A DNA stretch of 64,000 nt. Source: Pueribacillus sp041725775. GTDB lineage: Bacteria > Bacillota > Bacilli > Bacillales > UBA6769. This document shows positions 54,600 through 62,212 of the stretch, piece by piece (within the stretch, counting starts at the first letter, position 1; each line of letters begins with the position of its first letter). A program made the position numbers and the translations under genes. The notes under the pieces were generated by a model. That model saw only the letters and a list, made by a program, of their open reading frames with translations. It did not search any database and was not told the DNA's origin. Where the stretch lies: positions 59,428 to 123,427 of the forward strand of contig NZ_JBEUEL010000006.1 of NCBI RefSeq assembly GCF_041725775.1, given 5' to 3'.

Positions 54600-54615
54600 T
54601 ACTTACCGGTCAGTA
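54600..54615. promoter_or_regulatory. Palindromic operator upstream of the acyl-CoA dehydrogenase gene
   Basis: TACTTACCGGTCAGTA matches its own reverse complement at 14 of 16 positions. The TACTNACCGGT core is a common TetR-family operator in fatty-acid genes of Bacilli. Binding by a FadR-like TetR regulator is inferred. Confidence 0.6.
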
Positions 54616-54711
54616 TGTTTTTGGACGAAAGGTCGTCACTTTGAATTTTCAAAATAAATTATATAGGGATTTTTTTGGCTTGTCAATGTGAAAAACATCC
54701 AAAAAATTCTG

Positions 54712-54912
54712 TTATAATCTATAAATTCCATACAATAACGCTCCACCAAATGCAAGTAAAGCCCAAAATACATAGATCCAAAATACTTTACCAATTGCAT
54801 TTCCGGATTGTTCGCTTTTTGAAACTTGTGCTTGGCGACTTGCTTTAAATAATGAAAAAATTAAACCAAAAAGTAAGAGACCAATGACTAGTGTAATTAA
54901 AATCGGATACAT
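54712..54912 (-). CDS. Small two-helix membrane protein
   Basis: A 66-residue protein with two membrane helices: MYPILITLVIGLLLFGLIFS and VFWIYVFWALLAFGGALLYG, with a polar loop SRQAQVSKSEQSG between them. The ATG at 54912 follows AGGTGGTT; a GTG 12 nt further upstream falls in that SD. It ends 15 nt from the next gene, so it is probably in an operon with it. I do not recognise a named family. Confidence 0.62.
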   Translation of the reverse strand: MYPILITLVIGLLLFGLIFSLFKASRQAQVSKSEQSGNAIGKVFWIYVFWALLAFGGALLYGIYRL

Positions 54913-54927
54913 AATTTCAACCACCTA

Positions 54928-55257
54928 TCACATATAATCTTTTCCTAATTCTTGGATGACATGATTTTGATCGATATGCTGTTTCGCTTCTTCGTTTCCT
55001 AACTCATAAATCATGCGATAAATTTCCTGCAATGTATGATCGTAATTTTTTAAATCATGTTCTTCTTTTGGGCCTTCTATTGGATGTAACGCTACATAAG
55101 CAACATCGAAGTTTTGTCGATTCGCTCTGTCAAACAAATCACGGAGACGTGTAATTTCTTCATCTGAAGCTTCTATTTCATATTCCCATTGTGTCGTTTC
55201 TGGTTGTTGAGTAATTTGCCCTGAAGCAACTCCGACGTAATATTTTTTCTTTTTCAT
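54928..55257 (-). CDS. Conserved hypothetical cytoplasmic protein
   Basis: A 109-residue hydrophilic protein: KKKKYYVGVASGQITQQPET, then ASDEEITRLRDLFDRANRQN, and LQEIYRMIYELGNEEAKQHI. The pattern is one seen in Bacillaceae small proteins sometimes annotated as hydrolase, but I see no catalytic residues. It is helix-rich with an N-terminal beta strand. The start at 55257 follows GAGGGAGTG. It precedes the small membrane protein in the same direction. Confidence 0.6.
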   Translation of the reverse strand: MKKKKYYVGVASGQITQQPETTQWEYEIEASDEEITRLRDLFDRANRQNFDVAYVALHPIEGPKEEHDLKNYDHTLQEIYRMIYELGNEEAKQHIDQNHVIQELGKDYM

Positions 55258-55367
55258 TATCATTCACTCCCTCGTTCAACATTTAGCATTCCCCAAGCTA
55301 ATGAAAAGTTATGCTAGCTTTTAAACAAAACGATGACATAGCAATTCCTTCATCTATTTAAACAGAA

Positions 55368-55395
55368 GAAAGCACACGCTATGACGTGTGCTTTC
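55368..55395 (-). terminator. Terminator of the LPXTG surface protein gene
   Basis: GAAAGCACACG (55368-55378) pairs perfectly with CGTGTGCTTTC (55385-55395). Confidence 0.85.
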
Positions 55396-55407
55396 AACCT
55401 TTAAGAT

Positions 55408-56805
55408 TTATTCAATTGCTTTTCGACGTCTTAAGAATAAGATACCACCAACTGTTGTGAGAAGTGCACCGAAAAGAAGCAAAGTTGGAAGGTGTGTTGC
55501 TGTTTTAGGAAGTTTTCCACCCGCACCTTTCTTACCATTGTTGTTATGATCTCCTTTTTTATTTACACTATCGCCGTTATTTTGATTATGATTACTGTCT
55601 CCTTTAGAACCACTGTCTCCAGGAGGTCCCGCTGGTCCCGTCGGTCCTTCTAAATTCGCGATTTTTTTCCATCCATCAGCAGTTTTCTCATAGACGTCAC
55701 CATTTTCGTTATTTAAATATAAATCACCGATGTTGCCGAGCGTAGTATTTGGTTTACCATCGCCCGTATACCACTTTGTTCCAGGTTCTCCTGGTGCACC
55801 ATCTGCACCTTTCAAATTTCCAATTTTATTCCAAGAATTCGAATCTCGTTTATATAGATCACCTGTAATAAGGTCAAGGTAAGAATCTCCATTATTTCCA
55901 AGTTCATCGCTTGGTTCACCTTCACCCGTATACCAAAATCCGTATGCTTCAACAACATTTACTGTTCGTTCCGCAGTTGCTACGTTCCCAGCACTGTCAC
56001 TTACAGTATAGGTAACGGTATACGTGCCTACTGTTGACGTATCAACTTCACCAGAAATTTCAATTTGGTCTGTAAGGTTACCATCAACATTATCTTCAGC
56101 AGTAGCTTTAAATTCCTCATACGGATCGCCTTGCTTAACTTCCATTGGGTTATTACCGTTTATCGTGATGACTGGAGCTTCATCATCAATCGTAATGGAT
56201 ACGAAATGCAAATCTTGTCCCTCTAAAGGATGACATTCCGAGACAGATTCTAACAATGGCTCTGCATCGGAATCTTCAGAGTTATAAACAAACAATTTTG
56301 TGTTAATTTGGTTCGCATAAATTTTAATTTCATCATTTTCGGCTTCAGCTACAAAAGGACCTAACTCACCTGGACCATCAGCAGGAACAGTTGTTGTAAA
56401 TCCACCTTCAGCAGGAATATCTGTCCGATTAATAGGTGTCCATTGTCTATCATCTAAATCTAAATCCGTTGGGGTAAACGTTCCATTTACAACATTCGGG
56501 GTAAAAAGAGATTCTCCTTCAACATAGATCGCACCTAATAAACGTAATAAATCGGCTAAGCCAGGATCTGGTGCTGAAGACGTTTGCGTTTGAATATAAA
56601 ACTCTTCACCAGACTTGACAGATTGAGGTGCTTTGAAATTAAGAGTTAATTCCATATCAAATGGAATTAATGCATCACAGTGATAATCAATCATAACTTG
56701 TCCAGATTGTTCTGCAGCACTTGCTTCATTTGAATTAAATAAGAAAACAAAAATCATTGGGATAGCAAGTAACGCAAAAGCTACCTTTTTAAATAATTTT
56801 GTCAT
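55408..56805 (-). CDS. LPXTG-anchored surface protein with Ig-like and collagen-like parts
   Basis: A 465-residue exported protein. It has a signal peptide with AFALLAIPMIFVFLF and ASA, then a unique domain (about 30-200), a DUF5011-like bacterial Ig domain (about 208-285, INGNNPMEVKQGDPYEEFKA), and two copies of an about 50-residue module (about 290-340 and 344-396) with WYTG.G.P and LGN.GD.YL. Short collagen-like GXX runs follow (GADGAPGEPG, GPTGPAGPPGDSG). The C-terminal sorting signal is LPKTA followed by a hydrophobic helix and RRRKAIE. It is expected to be covalently attached to the wall by a sortase; no sortase gene is in the window. The start is the ATG at 56805 behind GGAGGGG. Confidence 0.88.
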   Translation of the reverse strand: MTKLFKKVAFALLAIPMIFVFLFNSNEASAAEQSGQVMIDYHCDALIPFDMELTLNFKAPQSVKSGEEFYIQTQTSSAPDPGLADLLRLLGAIYVEGESLFTPNVVNGTFTPTDLDLDDRQWTPINRTDIPAEGGFTTTVPADGPGELGPFVAEAENDEIKIYANQINTKLFVYNSEDSDAEPLLESVSECHPLEGQDLHFVSITIDDEAPVITINGNNPMEVKQGDPYEEFKATAEDNVDGNLTDQIEISGEVDTSTVGTYTVTYTVSDSAGNVATAERTVNVVEAYGFWYTGEGEPSDELGNNGDSYLDLITGDLYKRDSNSWNKIGNLKGADGAPGEPGTKWYTGDGKPNTTLGNIGDLYLNNENGDVYEKTADGWKKIANLEGPTGPAGPPGDSGSKGDSNHNQNNGDSVNKKGDHNNNGKKGAGGKLPKTATHLPTLLLFGALLTTVGGILFLRRRKAIE

Positions 56806-57135
56806 TTTGGTTGTCCCCTCCAATTTTATCGCTTCCTTCAACTGTGATAACTGTGTGTCCTAATCCAAACATAGAAAAAGAACACCTTTATCGACGTTTT
56901 ATTTAAAATATTCGGAATTTTTTAATCACCCCGTTTTTCCTTTTTAGTTTTGTCTACTTGAGTAGACCTTAAATACTATGTTAAAGATTTATTCCCATTT
57001 TAAAAACCCGTCAATGTTAGGGTTATGTAAAAAGAACCTCTACATTTGTCGGGTTTTTTTCAAAGAGTAGCGCTATAGTATAAACTGTTCAAAAATTCAT
57101 ATTTTCAACTTTTTTAAACAGTCTTATAACATCAT
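56806..57135. other. Gene-free stretch holding a terminator
   Basis: About 330 nt. It contains the strong terminator at 57001-57060 and a weaker stem CTGTT/AACAG at about 57086-57122 beside the end of the coiled-coil gene. No gene is supported. Confidence 0.6.
57001..57060 (-). terminator. Long terminator hairpin
   Basis: The arm AAAAACCCGTCAATGT (57002-57017) continuing into AGGGTT pairs with AACCTCTACATT and TGTCGGGTTTTTTT to 57060. The stem is about 20 bp with few mismatches. Confidence 0.75.
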
Positions 57136-57879
57136 TTACAACATTTTTTTTGCAACTTTCGTAAACTCTCGATATCCTTTACGAGTTAAACTTCCATCAT
57201 TGTCGATATGTGCATTTTCTTCTAAAAAATCTACCGTTGCTTTTGGTAAATTGCTACTTAACATTTTAAAACGTTCATTTATTTCAACGAATGATCCTTC
57301 ATTAACCAACTTAGGCCCAAGTTGGTCTATAATCTCTCTCACTAATTTTGTTTTTTCTAATACAAACATTTCGGAAAACGATTGATTAATCTTCTTTCTT
57401 AAATGATTTAAGTTTGAGCGGATATTGAATAGGTCGTTATCAACTTTTTCAAGCTGAGAAATATACACCTTTTTCTCCTCTTCGTCTAGGCCTGCACGTT
57501 GAATTAAACGTTCAAGCAATTCTTCACGTTCTTCTTCTTTTAGTTTTAATGTTCTTTCCTCAAACTCGATTTGGATCGTTGGATCAAGTTCCTCAGATTG
57601 TACTCGTTTTTTTGATTTTTCCTCTTTATAAACCTCTTGTATATGGTGCTTGTCTACTTTTGATTGAAGGAGTTCTCTAACTTCATTTAAGAGCACATTT
57701 ATTTTCAAATAATAAAAAAGCGACATGCTAATAGAAAATAATGCAAGTAAAAAAGTAATAAGAACTGAAAAATCAATTTTAAAAGGAGTCACAGCAATTT
57801 TCCATAAAAGCAAGATTGTAAAAAGACTCACGATAATCCAAATTAACATTTCATTTCGATTGATCTTTTTGCCATTCAT
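57136..57879 (-). CDS. Membrane-anchored coiled-coil hypothetical protein
   Basis: A 247-residue protein with two N-terminal helices (LIWIIVSLFTILLLWKIAV and LITFLLALFSISMSLFYYL) followed by a long charged, helical region. That region is rich in E and K (KEEKSKKRVQSEELDPTIQI, then LEERLIQRAGLDEEEKKVYI) and ends in a compact domain with GYREFTKVAKKML. It is likely a dimeric coiled-coil membrane protein. No family is recognised. It lies 60 nt after gerPB in the same direction, but the long intervening sequence and a terminator-like stem downstream argue that it is separate. Confidence 0.65.
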   Translation of the reverse strand: MNGKKINRNEMLIWIIVSLFTILLLWKIAVTPFKIDFSVLITFLLALFSISMSLFYYLKINVLLNEVRELLQSKVDKHHIQEVYKEEKSKKRVQSEELDPTIQIEFEERTLKLKEEEREELLERLIQRAGLDEEEKKVYISQLEKVDNDLFNIRSNLNHLRKKINQSFSEMFVLEKTKLVREIIDQLGPKLVNEGSFVEINERFKMLSSNLPKATVDFLEENAHIDNDGSLTRKGYREFTKVAKKML

Positions 57880-57939
57880 TTCTTTCCCCCTCGCCTTGAG
57901 ATTGTTTTCTTTTATTTTACTACATTCATTCGCTCACAT

Positions 57940-58146
57940 TTATTCAGATGGTGGTGGTAATTGAACTTCTACATCGGGAGTAAGCTCTGATAATTGTACA
58001 CCGGGCTCAACAAAACCACCAGTATTATATAAATTTGATAACGGTTTAATCATACCTGAACTCCCAACTTGCAGAACGGACGAGTTTGTAATTCCTTGTA
58101 CCCGCAATTCATAAATAATAATCTTTTGATTAACAAATAAATTCAT
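57940..58146 (-). CDS. gerPB: Spore germination protein GerPB
   Basis: A 68-residue gerP-cluster protein. NLFVNQKIIIYELRVQGITN and SSVLQVGSSGMIKPLSNLYN, then TGGFVEPG, match GerPB. GerP proteins lie in the inner spore coat and help germinants pass to the receptors. It is the last of the cluster in this window, after gerPC; usually GerPB precedes GerPC. The SD is GGGTGAGCG-type and weak, but the SSVLQVG turn is characteristic. Confidence 0.85.
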   Translation of the reverse strand: MNLFVNQKIIIYELRVQGITNSSVLQVGSSGMIKPLSNLYNTGGFVEPGVQLSELTPDVEVQLPPPSE

Positions 58147-58169
58147 GGGCGCTCACCCTATTCGTTTAC

Positions 58170-58757
58170 TTATCCTTCTTGTTTAGGCAAATGTTTAATA
58201 AATTCCTCAATCGCTTTATGTATATCGTTACGAACTTTTTCAATAACGACTTTTTCTTTTTCCGGATGTTTAGGATCTTTTCTCTCAAGATTGTTAATGT
58301 ACATCGTGATACGTTTGTCAATTTGACGTTTTATATCTTCGATAATAAACCTTCGATACGGATCGTCTAACCGATAATTATATTTTTCTTCTACTTCTTT
58401 CACATTTTCGAAAACATCATCTTGTAAATATGCGAATATTTGTTGTTGAACGCGGCTAAATAATTCTTGATTCACTTCATTTACATCTTTATCTTCATTT
58501 CCTCCAACAACATATTGTTCAATCGCCTCACGATCTTGAGGAGTTAATCCAATATTTAACGTTCCCTCTAGCCGCTCAACTTTTAATTGATCAAATTTAT
58601 ATTCGATTCGATCAATATACATTTGCTTTTCATTACGTATGTCATTCAATTCTACTTCAAGGTCTGTTAAACGCTCATTTAAATTTTCTAGGTTGCGTTG
58701 AATGAATTGCAACTGTTTGTAAATTTTCTGAATGACATACGGATCAAACGGATACAT
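58170..58757 (-). CDS. gerPC: Spore germination protein GerPC
   Basis: A 195-residue coiled-coil protein, predicted helical over most of its length (YKQLQFIQRNLENLNERLTD, then MYIDRIEYKFDQLKVERLEG). It matches GerPC, which is about 205 residues and an inner-coat component required for normal germinant permeability. It lies in the gerP cluster between a GerPA/F-type gene and gerPB. An SD (GGGGGAGG) precedes the ATG at 58757. Confidence 0.88.
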   Translation of the reverse strand: MYPFDPYVIQKIYKQLQFIQRNLENLNERLTDLEVELNDIRNEKQMYIDRIEYKFDQLKVERLEGTLNIGLTPQDREAIEQYVVGGNEDKDVNEVNQELFSRVQQQIFAYLQDDVFENVKEVEEKYNYRLDDPYRRFIIEDIKRQIDKRITMYINNLERKDPKHPEKEKVVIEKVRNDIHKAIEEFIKHLPKQEG

Positions 58758-58821
58758 ATTATCAACCTCCCCCTAATACTTATGCTTGGGAGGGCAAATA
58801 GACAACTAAAAATTTATTTAG

Positions 58822-59007
58822 CTAGTCCGCGACAAAATTGATATGTGTTTTTGTCTTCGTACGTAATCCATCACCAACATTGTAAGATCCCGCCCCGGCA
58901 AATACACTAGCTTCACTTTCCGGTGACGTCCAAAACACATCTCCTACTTGAAACATTCCTGATAATGAAATCGCATTTATTTTTACGAAACCGACGATTG
59001 CTGGCAA
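58822..59007 (-). CDS. gerPA: GerPA/GerPF-family spore coat protein
   Basis: A 61-residue protein: MPAIVGFVKINAISLSGMFQ then VGDVFWTSPESEASVFAGAG, shared with the GerPA/GerPF family (MPxIVGxxxI and a GxGSxxxGD turn). Assignment as GerPA rather than GerPF is tentative; the partner at 59035 is the other of this pair. It is shorter than the usual 70-73 residues and ends VAD. It sits within the gerP cluster. Confidence 0.8.
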   Translation of the reverse strand: MPAIVGFVKINAISLSGMFQVGDVFWTSPESEASVFAGAGSYNVGDGLRTKTKTHINFVAD

Positions 59008-59034
59008 TTTCTTTCATCACCCTTTTCGTTTTCT

Positions 59035-59256
59035 TTACGTTGTTCCAGTCTGACCGGTATCAAGTACATCTGGATCCGTCGTATTTGTCGCACTTACCCC
59101 GCTCGTTGTATTTAAGAAGTCCCCTGTATTAAAAGAACCTGAACCGGCGTAAGTTTTCGATGTCGCCTTTGGCGAATTATAAAAAGAGTCTCCAAAATTA
59201 ACGACAGAACTTCCTCCAACTTCAACAATTTTGACTGGTCCGACAATTGATGGCAT
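59035..59256 (-). CDS. gerPF: GerPF/GerPA-family spore coat protein
   Basis: A 73-residue protein: MPSIVGPVKIVEVGGSSVVN, then YAGSGSFNTGDFLNTTSGVS and NTTDPDVLDTGQTGTT. Length and C-terminus match the typical GerPF/GerPA pattern, with a longer tail than the neighbouring paralogue. It is part of the inner spore coat permeability machinery. The SD is AAAGGGTGTG. The F/A naming could be swapped; the family call is solid. Confidence 0.85.
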   Translation of the reverse strand: MPSIVGPVKIVEVGGSSVVNFGDSFYNSPKATSKTYAGSGSFNTGDFLNTTSGVSATNTTDPDVLDTGQTGTT

Positions 59257-59338
59257 TTGTCACACCCTTTACTTTCATCACTAAACTATCGTATGTCTTG
59301 TCTGTTATTGTTGTTCTAGTTTTATAGTCAGATAATGT

Positions 59339-59695
59339 TCATTTACGGCGCACATGCTTAATTCTCGCTTCAGCATGAATATAATTGCTTGAACCAATTT
59401 GAAAAACAGATGAATTTCCTAAAGAATTAATTTTTACATGACCGACATGAATAAAGGAAGAATCATGAAATGTATCTATAATTATTGGGTGGCTTACGAC
59501 TGGCTGCGGAATAGGTTCGTAAAAAATAGGTGCATTAAAAACAAATGGTTCGTCGATAAAATAGGGAGAAAGCTGACTAACTGCGTATCCCCTTGATTTC
59601 GGTGTATAGGCGAATGAATCGCCAATTTGAAAAACAGATGAACTTTGTACTTCGTTTACTTTTACTGTTAATACAGTCGATGTACGTTTTGTCAT
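59339..59695 (-). CDS. gerPE: Spore germination protein GerPE
   Basis: A 118-residue protein. TSTVLTVKVNEVQSSSVFQI and GDSFAYTPKSRGYAVSQLSP start it. A second similar element, FIHVGHVKINSLGNSSVFQI, near the C-terminus repeats the SSVFQIG turn. GerPE is usually about 130 residues and an inner-coat protein. It lies between gerPD and the GerPF-type gene. The SD (GGGTGTGA) precedes the ATG. Confidence 0.82.
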   Translation of the reverse strand: MTKRTSTVLTVKVNEVQSSSVFQIGDSFAYTPKSRGYAVSQLSPYFIDEPFVFNAPIFYEPIPQPVVSHPIIIDTFHDSSFIHVGHVKINSLGNSSVFQIGSSNYIHAEARIKHVRRK

Positions 59696-59705
59696 TCTTC
59701 ACACC

Positions 59706-59882
59706 CTATCGATTCGTAAATGCAACCTGTGCTCCAACAATATATGATTCTGGTGGTGTATCAAAAACAGAACCTAATGTAATCATGTCTGCATCACCAA
59801 TTAGAACGAGTGAGGAACTCGCTACTCCTAAAATTCTAATGTTACCGACCGCTAGCCCTCGATTTACAACATAATATCTCAT
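59706..59882 (-). CDS. gerPD: Spore germination protein GerPD
   Basis: A 58-residue protein missed by size cut-offs: MRYYVVNRGLAVGNIRILGV, then ASSSLVLIGDADMITLGSVF and DTPPESYIVGAQVA. It is typical of GerPD. It is the first gene behind the sigma-K-like promoter at 59905-59932, with SD GAGGGGA before the ATG at 59882. GerPD is required for normal coat permeability to germinants in Bacillus. Confidence 0.85.
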   Translation of the reverse strand: MRYYVVNRGLAVGNIRILGVASSSLVLIGDADMITLGSVFDTPPESYIVGAQVAFTNR

Positions 59883-59904
59883 CTGAATCCCCTCACTTTA
59901 TGAC

Positions 59905-59932
59905 TATTTTATGCAGGCAACTGCCTACTTGT
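59905..59932 (-). promoter_or_regulatory. Sigma-K-like promoter of the gerP operon
   Basis: On the minus strand AC (59931-59932), a 17-nt spacer and CATAAAATA (59905-59913) fit the sigma-K consensus AC-N16/17-CATANNNTA. The gerP operon of B. subtilis is sigma-K dependent. The site lies 23 nt upstream of gerPD. Confidence 0.75.
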
Positions 59933-59944
59933 GCTTCAAATATG

Positions 59945-59974
59945 AAAAACACGTCAACCTATGAACGTGTTTTT
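59945..59974 (-). terminator. Terminator between the DUF2680 gene and gerPD
   Basis: AAAAACACGT (59945-59954) pairs with ACGTGTTTTT (59965-59974). Confidence 0.85.
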
Positions 59975-59989
59975 CAATTCAACTGCTAT

Positions 59990-60313
59990 TTATTTCGTTT
60001 TATCTTGGCACCATTTATCTTTAGTTTTTTTCATTTTCTCTGTATGTTCTTCAATTAACTCGATATGCTTATCTTTTTGCTCTTCTGATATCATTCCATA
60101 ATCTTCGACCGTTTCAAAGATCTCCTTTTTATGCTCGTAAAGTTCATCGAATAGTTTATCGAGCTTCTTCTTTTGCTTTTTCGTCAATGTTACATTTTCC
60201 ACACACTTATAATTTTTCAGATGATGCTTATCTTTCGCTTCTATCGGTGTTGCTTGGTATAACATTGTAAAGATGAGAGGAACGATAATTAATACTTGAC
60301 GTGCTTTTCGCAT
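59990..60313 (-). CDS. Secreted DUF2680 protein
   Basis: A 107-residue exported protein: a signal peptide with RQVLIIVPLIFTMLYQA and IEA, then a helical lysine/glutamate-rich domain (LTKKQKKKLDKLFDELYEHK and EEHTEKMKKTKDKWCQ) typical of DUF2680. Two cysteines (KCVEN, WCQD) may pair. The start is the ATG at 60313 behind GAAAGGAAAGG; a longer in-frame ORF overlaps the GNAT gene. It follows the GNAT gene by 16 nt and ends at a terminator. The biological role is unknown. Confidence 0.8.
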   Translation of the reverse strand: MRKARQVLIIVPLIFTMLYQATPIEAKDKHHLKNYKCVENVTLTKKQKKKLDKLFDELYEHKKEIFETVEDYGMISEEQKDKHIELIEEHTEKMKKTKDKWCQDKTK

Positions 60314-60329
60314 AATGCTACCTTTCCTT

Positions 60330-60914
60330 TCACTTTTTACCGATATCATTCCTCTCCTCGATTTTTTTATACAATGGATTTTCCTGTATAAATACCATTG
60401 CTTGAACATATTGATTCGCAAGCCAATAATGATGATTCCAACCTTGAAATCGAAACCCTAATCGCTCAACTAATCGTATCGCTTGTTTATTTTCTGGCAG
60501 AGTTGCTGCATAAACGTAAGTAAGCTTTAACTTCTCAAAAGCAAATTGAACGATTTTTTGAAGAGCTTCACGACCAAACTTTCGGTTCCAGTATTGTTCA
60601 GCAATAACAAGACCTACTTCAGCGTGTTGTCTTCCATACCAATTTTTTATTCCACCTGTTCCAACGAAATCTCCTGTTTTCCTTTCAATAAATGCCCATG
60701 TAATACCCACTTTATTTTCATAAACCAAAGAGTTGCCAATCGTGTAAATATATTCGTCAGCTTGTTTCTTGTCTCGCAAAACAAAGCCGCCATCATATTT
60801 CATTACATTTGGGTTTGAAAATAACAAATAAATATCATCAACATCTCCTGGATGCAATTGGCGGAGCCATAATCGTTCTGTTTGTAACATCGGTATTTGT
60901 ACTTGCCTATTCAT
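60330..60914 (-). CDS. GNAT acetyltransferase (RimJ/RimL-like)
   Basis: A 194-residue GNAT. TERLWLRQLHPGDVDDIYLL is the RimJ/RimL N-terminus. The acetyl-CoA region has EVGLVIAEQYWNRKFGREAL and QKIVQFAFEKLKL with the R/Q-x-x-G-x-G/A variant (NRKFGREA), and NKQAIRLVERLGFRFQGWNH ends the fold. The substrate (a protein N-terminus or a small amine) is unknown. The ATG at 60914 follows GGAGGGG. The stop is 16 nt before the DUF2680 gene, so they may be co-transcribed. Confidence 0.85.
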   Translation of the reverse strand: MNRQVQIPMLQTERLWLRQLHPGDVDDIYLLFSNPNVMKYDGGFVLRDKKQADEYIYTIGNSLVYENKVGITWAFIERKTGDFVGTGGIKNWYGRQHAEVGLVIAEQYWNRKFGREALQKIVQFAFEKLKLTYVYAATLPENKQAIRLVERLGFRFQGWNHHYWLANQYVQAMVFIQENPLYKKIEERNDIGKK

Positions 60915-61057
60915 ATAAACACCCCTCCGATGTACTATATGAACACGAACGGTTAACAGGGTAGGCGATTGACGATCACTTGCACAAGTAAAGAAGATGC
61001 GACATACTGTTAAAAGACACAACACTGTGAAAATATAGAGAGTTAGGGAGATACAAC

Positions 61058-61810
61058 ATGATTCATCTAAAATCAACACGAGAAATTAAACAAATGAAAG
61101 AAGCAGGAAAGCTACTTGCTGAATGTCATAAACAAATTGCAAACATGATTAAGCCTGGTGTGACCACGATGGAAATTGATACTTTTGTCGAACGGTTTTT
61201 GAAAAAAAACGGAGCAACGCCTGAACAAAAAGGCTATAGAGGGTATCAATATGCAACATGCGCATCCATTAATGATGAAATTTGCCATGGTTTTCCACGT
61301 AAACAACCTTTAAAAAGTGGTGATATCGTTACGATTGATATGGTCGTAAATTTAAATGGTGCATTAGCGGATTCTGCTTGGACTTACGCTGTTGGAGAAA
61401 TAACGAAAGAAATTGAGCATCTGCTCTCCGTTACTAAAAAGGCCCTTTATATTGGGATTGAACACGCTGTCGTCGGAAACCGAGTCGGTGATATCGGTCA
61501 TGCCATTCAGACGTATGCAGAAAGTGAAGGAGTCTCTGTCGTACGTGACTTTACAGGGCATGGGATTGGTCCGTCGATCCATGAAGAACCACTCATCCCC
61601 CATTTCGGAAAGGCCGGTAAAGGACTTCGCCTCAAAGAAGGTATGGTGATTACGATTGAACCGATGTTGAATCTTGGTACGTACTTTAGTCAAATGGATA
61701 ATAACGGTTGGACAGCCCGAACTGTCGATGGGAAGGTTTCCGCTCAGTATGAGCATACGGTTGCAATTACGAAAGACGGACCGTTAATATTAACAAATCA
61801 AGATGAGTAA
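61058..61810 (+). CDS. map: Methionine aminopeptidase, type I
   Basis: A 250-residue MAP that removes the initiator methionine from nascent proteins in the cytoplasm. It has the five metal ligands: GDIVTIDMVVNLNGALADSA (two Asp), GHGIGPSIHEEP (His and nearby catalytic His), MVITIEPMLNLG (Glu), and the C-terminal SAQYEHTVAITKDG (Glu). The SD GGGAGA lies 9 nt before the ATG. It is a stand-alone copy, not in the ribosomal protein cluster, so it may be a paralogue (Bacilli often have two). Confidence 0.95.
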   Translation: MIHLKSTREIKQMKEAGKLLAECHKQIANMIKPGVTTMEIDTFVERFLKKNGATPEQKGYRGYQYATCASINDEICHGFPRKQPLKSGDIVTIDMVVNLNGALADSAWTYAVGEITKEIEHLLSVTKKALYIGIEHAVVGNRVGDIGHAIQTYAESEGVSVVRDFTGHGIGPSIHEEPLIPHFGKAGKGLRLKEGMVITIEPMLNLGTYFSQMDNNGWTARTVDGKVSAQYEHTVAITKDGPLILTNQDE

Positions 61811-61817
61811 AGAAAAA

Positions 61818-61866
61818 GGATAGATGTGCATATCTGTTCAAGGCATCTCAGTGCCCACATCTATCC
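61818..61866 (+). terminator. map terminator with a long loop
   Basis: GGATAGATGTG (61818-61828) pairs with CACATCTATCC (61856-61866). The loop of 27 nt is unusually long for a terminator. Confidence 0.6.
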
Positions 61867-62212
61867 TAAGGCTATGCAGAAGAGTTCTATTGTCCTCTCT
61901 CTACTTTAATATTCGTCTGCTAAATTCTGTTCCAAATCAATCTTTTTCAGAGCATAGCAATGAAACGAACTGTAAAACAATCACCATACCGTAATGCGTA
62001 TATCATTTCTAGCCGTTCAATCGAAAGAGCTAGTACGGTGTTTTTTATCGTTTTAATATCTACTCAGTAATAAGAATTTTTTTAATTGGACCACTATCAG
62101 GTCTAAATCCAAGTCCAACCAAGGAATAAAGAGCAAACGGGATTTTGAAAAACAACGCTCCATCGAGACAGCCAAAATAATCTTCTTTTACCTTTTAATG
62201 TGAAAATCTCAT
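61867..62212. other. Gene-free stretch with a coding remnant
   Basis: No intact gene. On the minus strand at about 62060-62193 there is an uninterrupted 44-codon frame, KVKEDYFGCLDGALFFKI then LYSLVGLGFRPDSGPIKKIL, ending at a stop at 62060. It reads like the C-terminal end of an unrecognised protein; upstream a stop in the same frame shows truncation. Confidence 0.4.
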
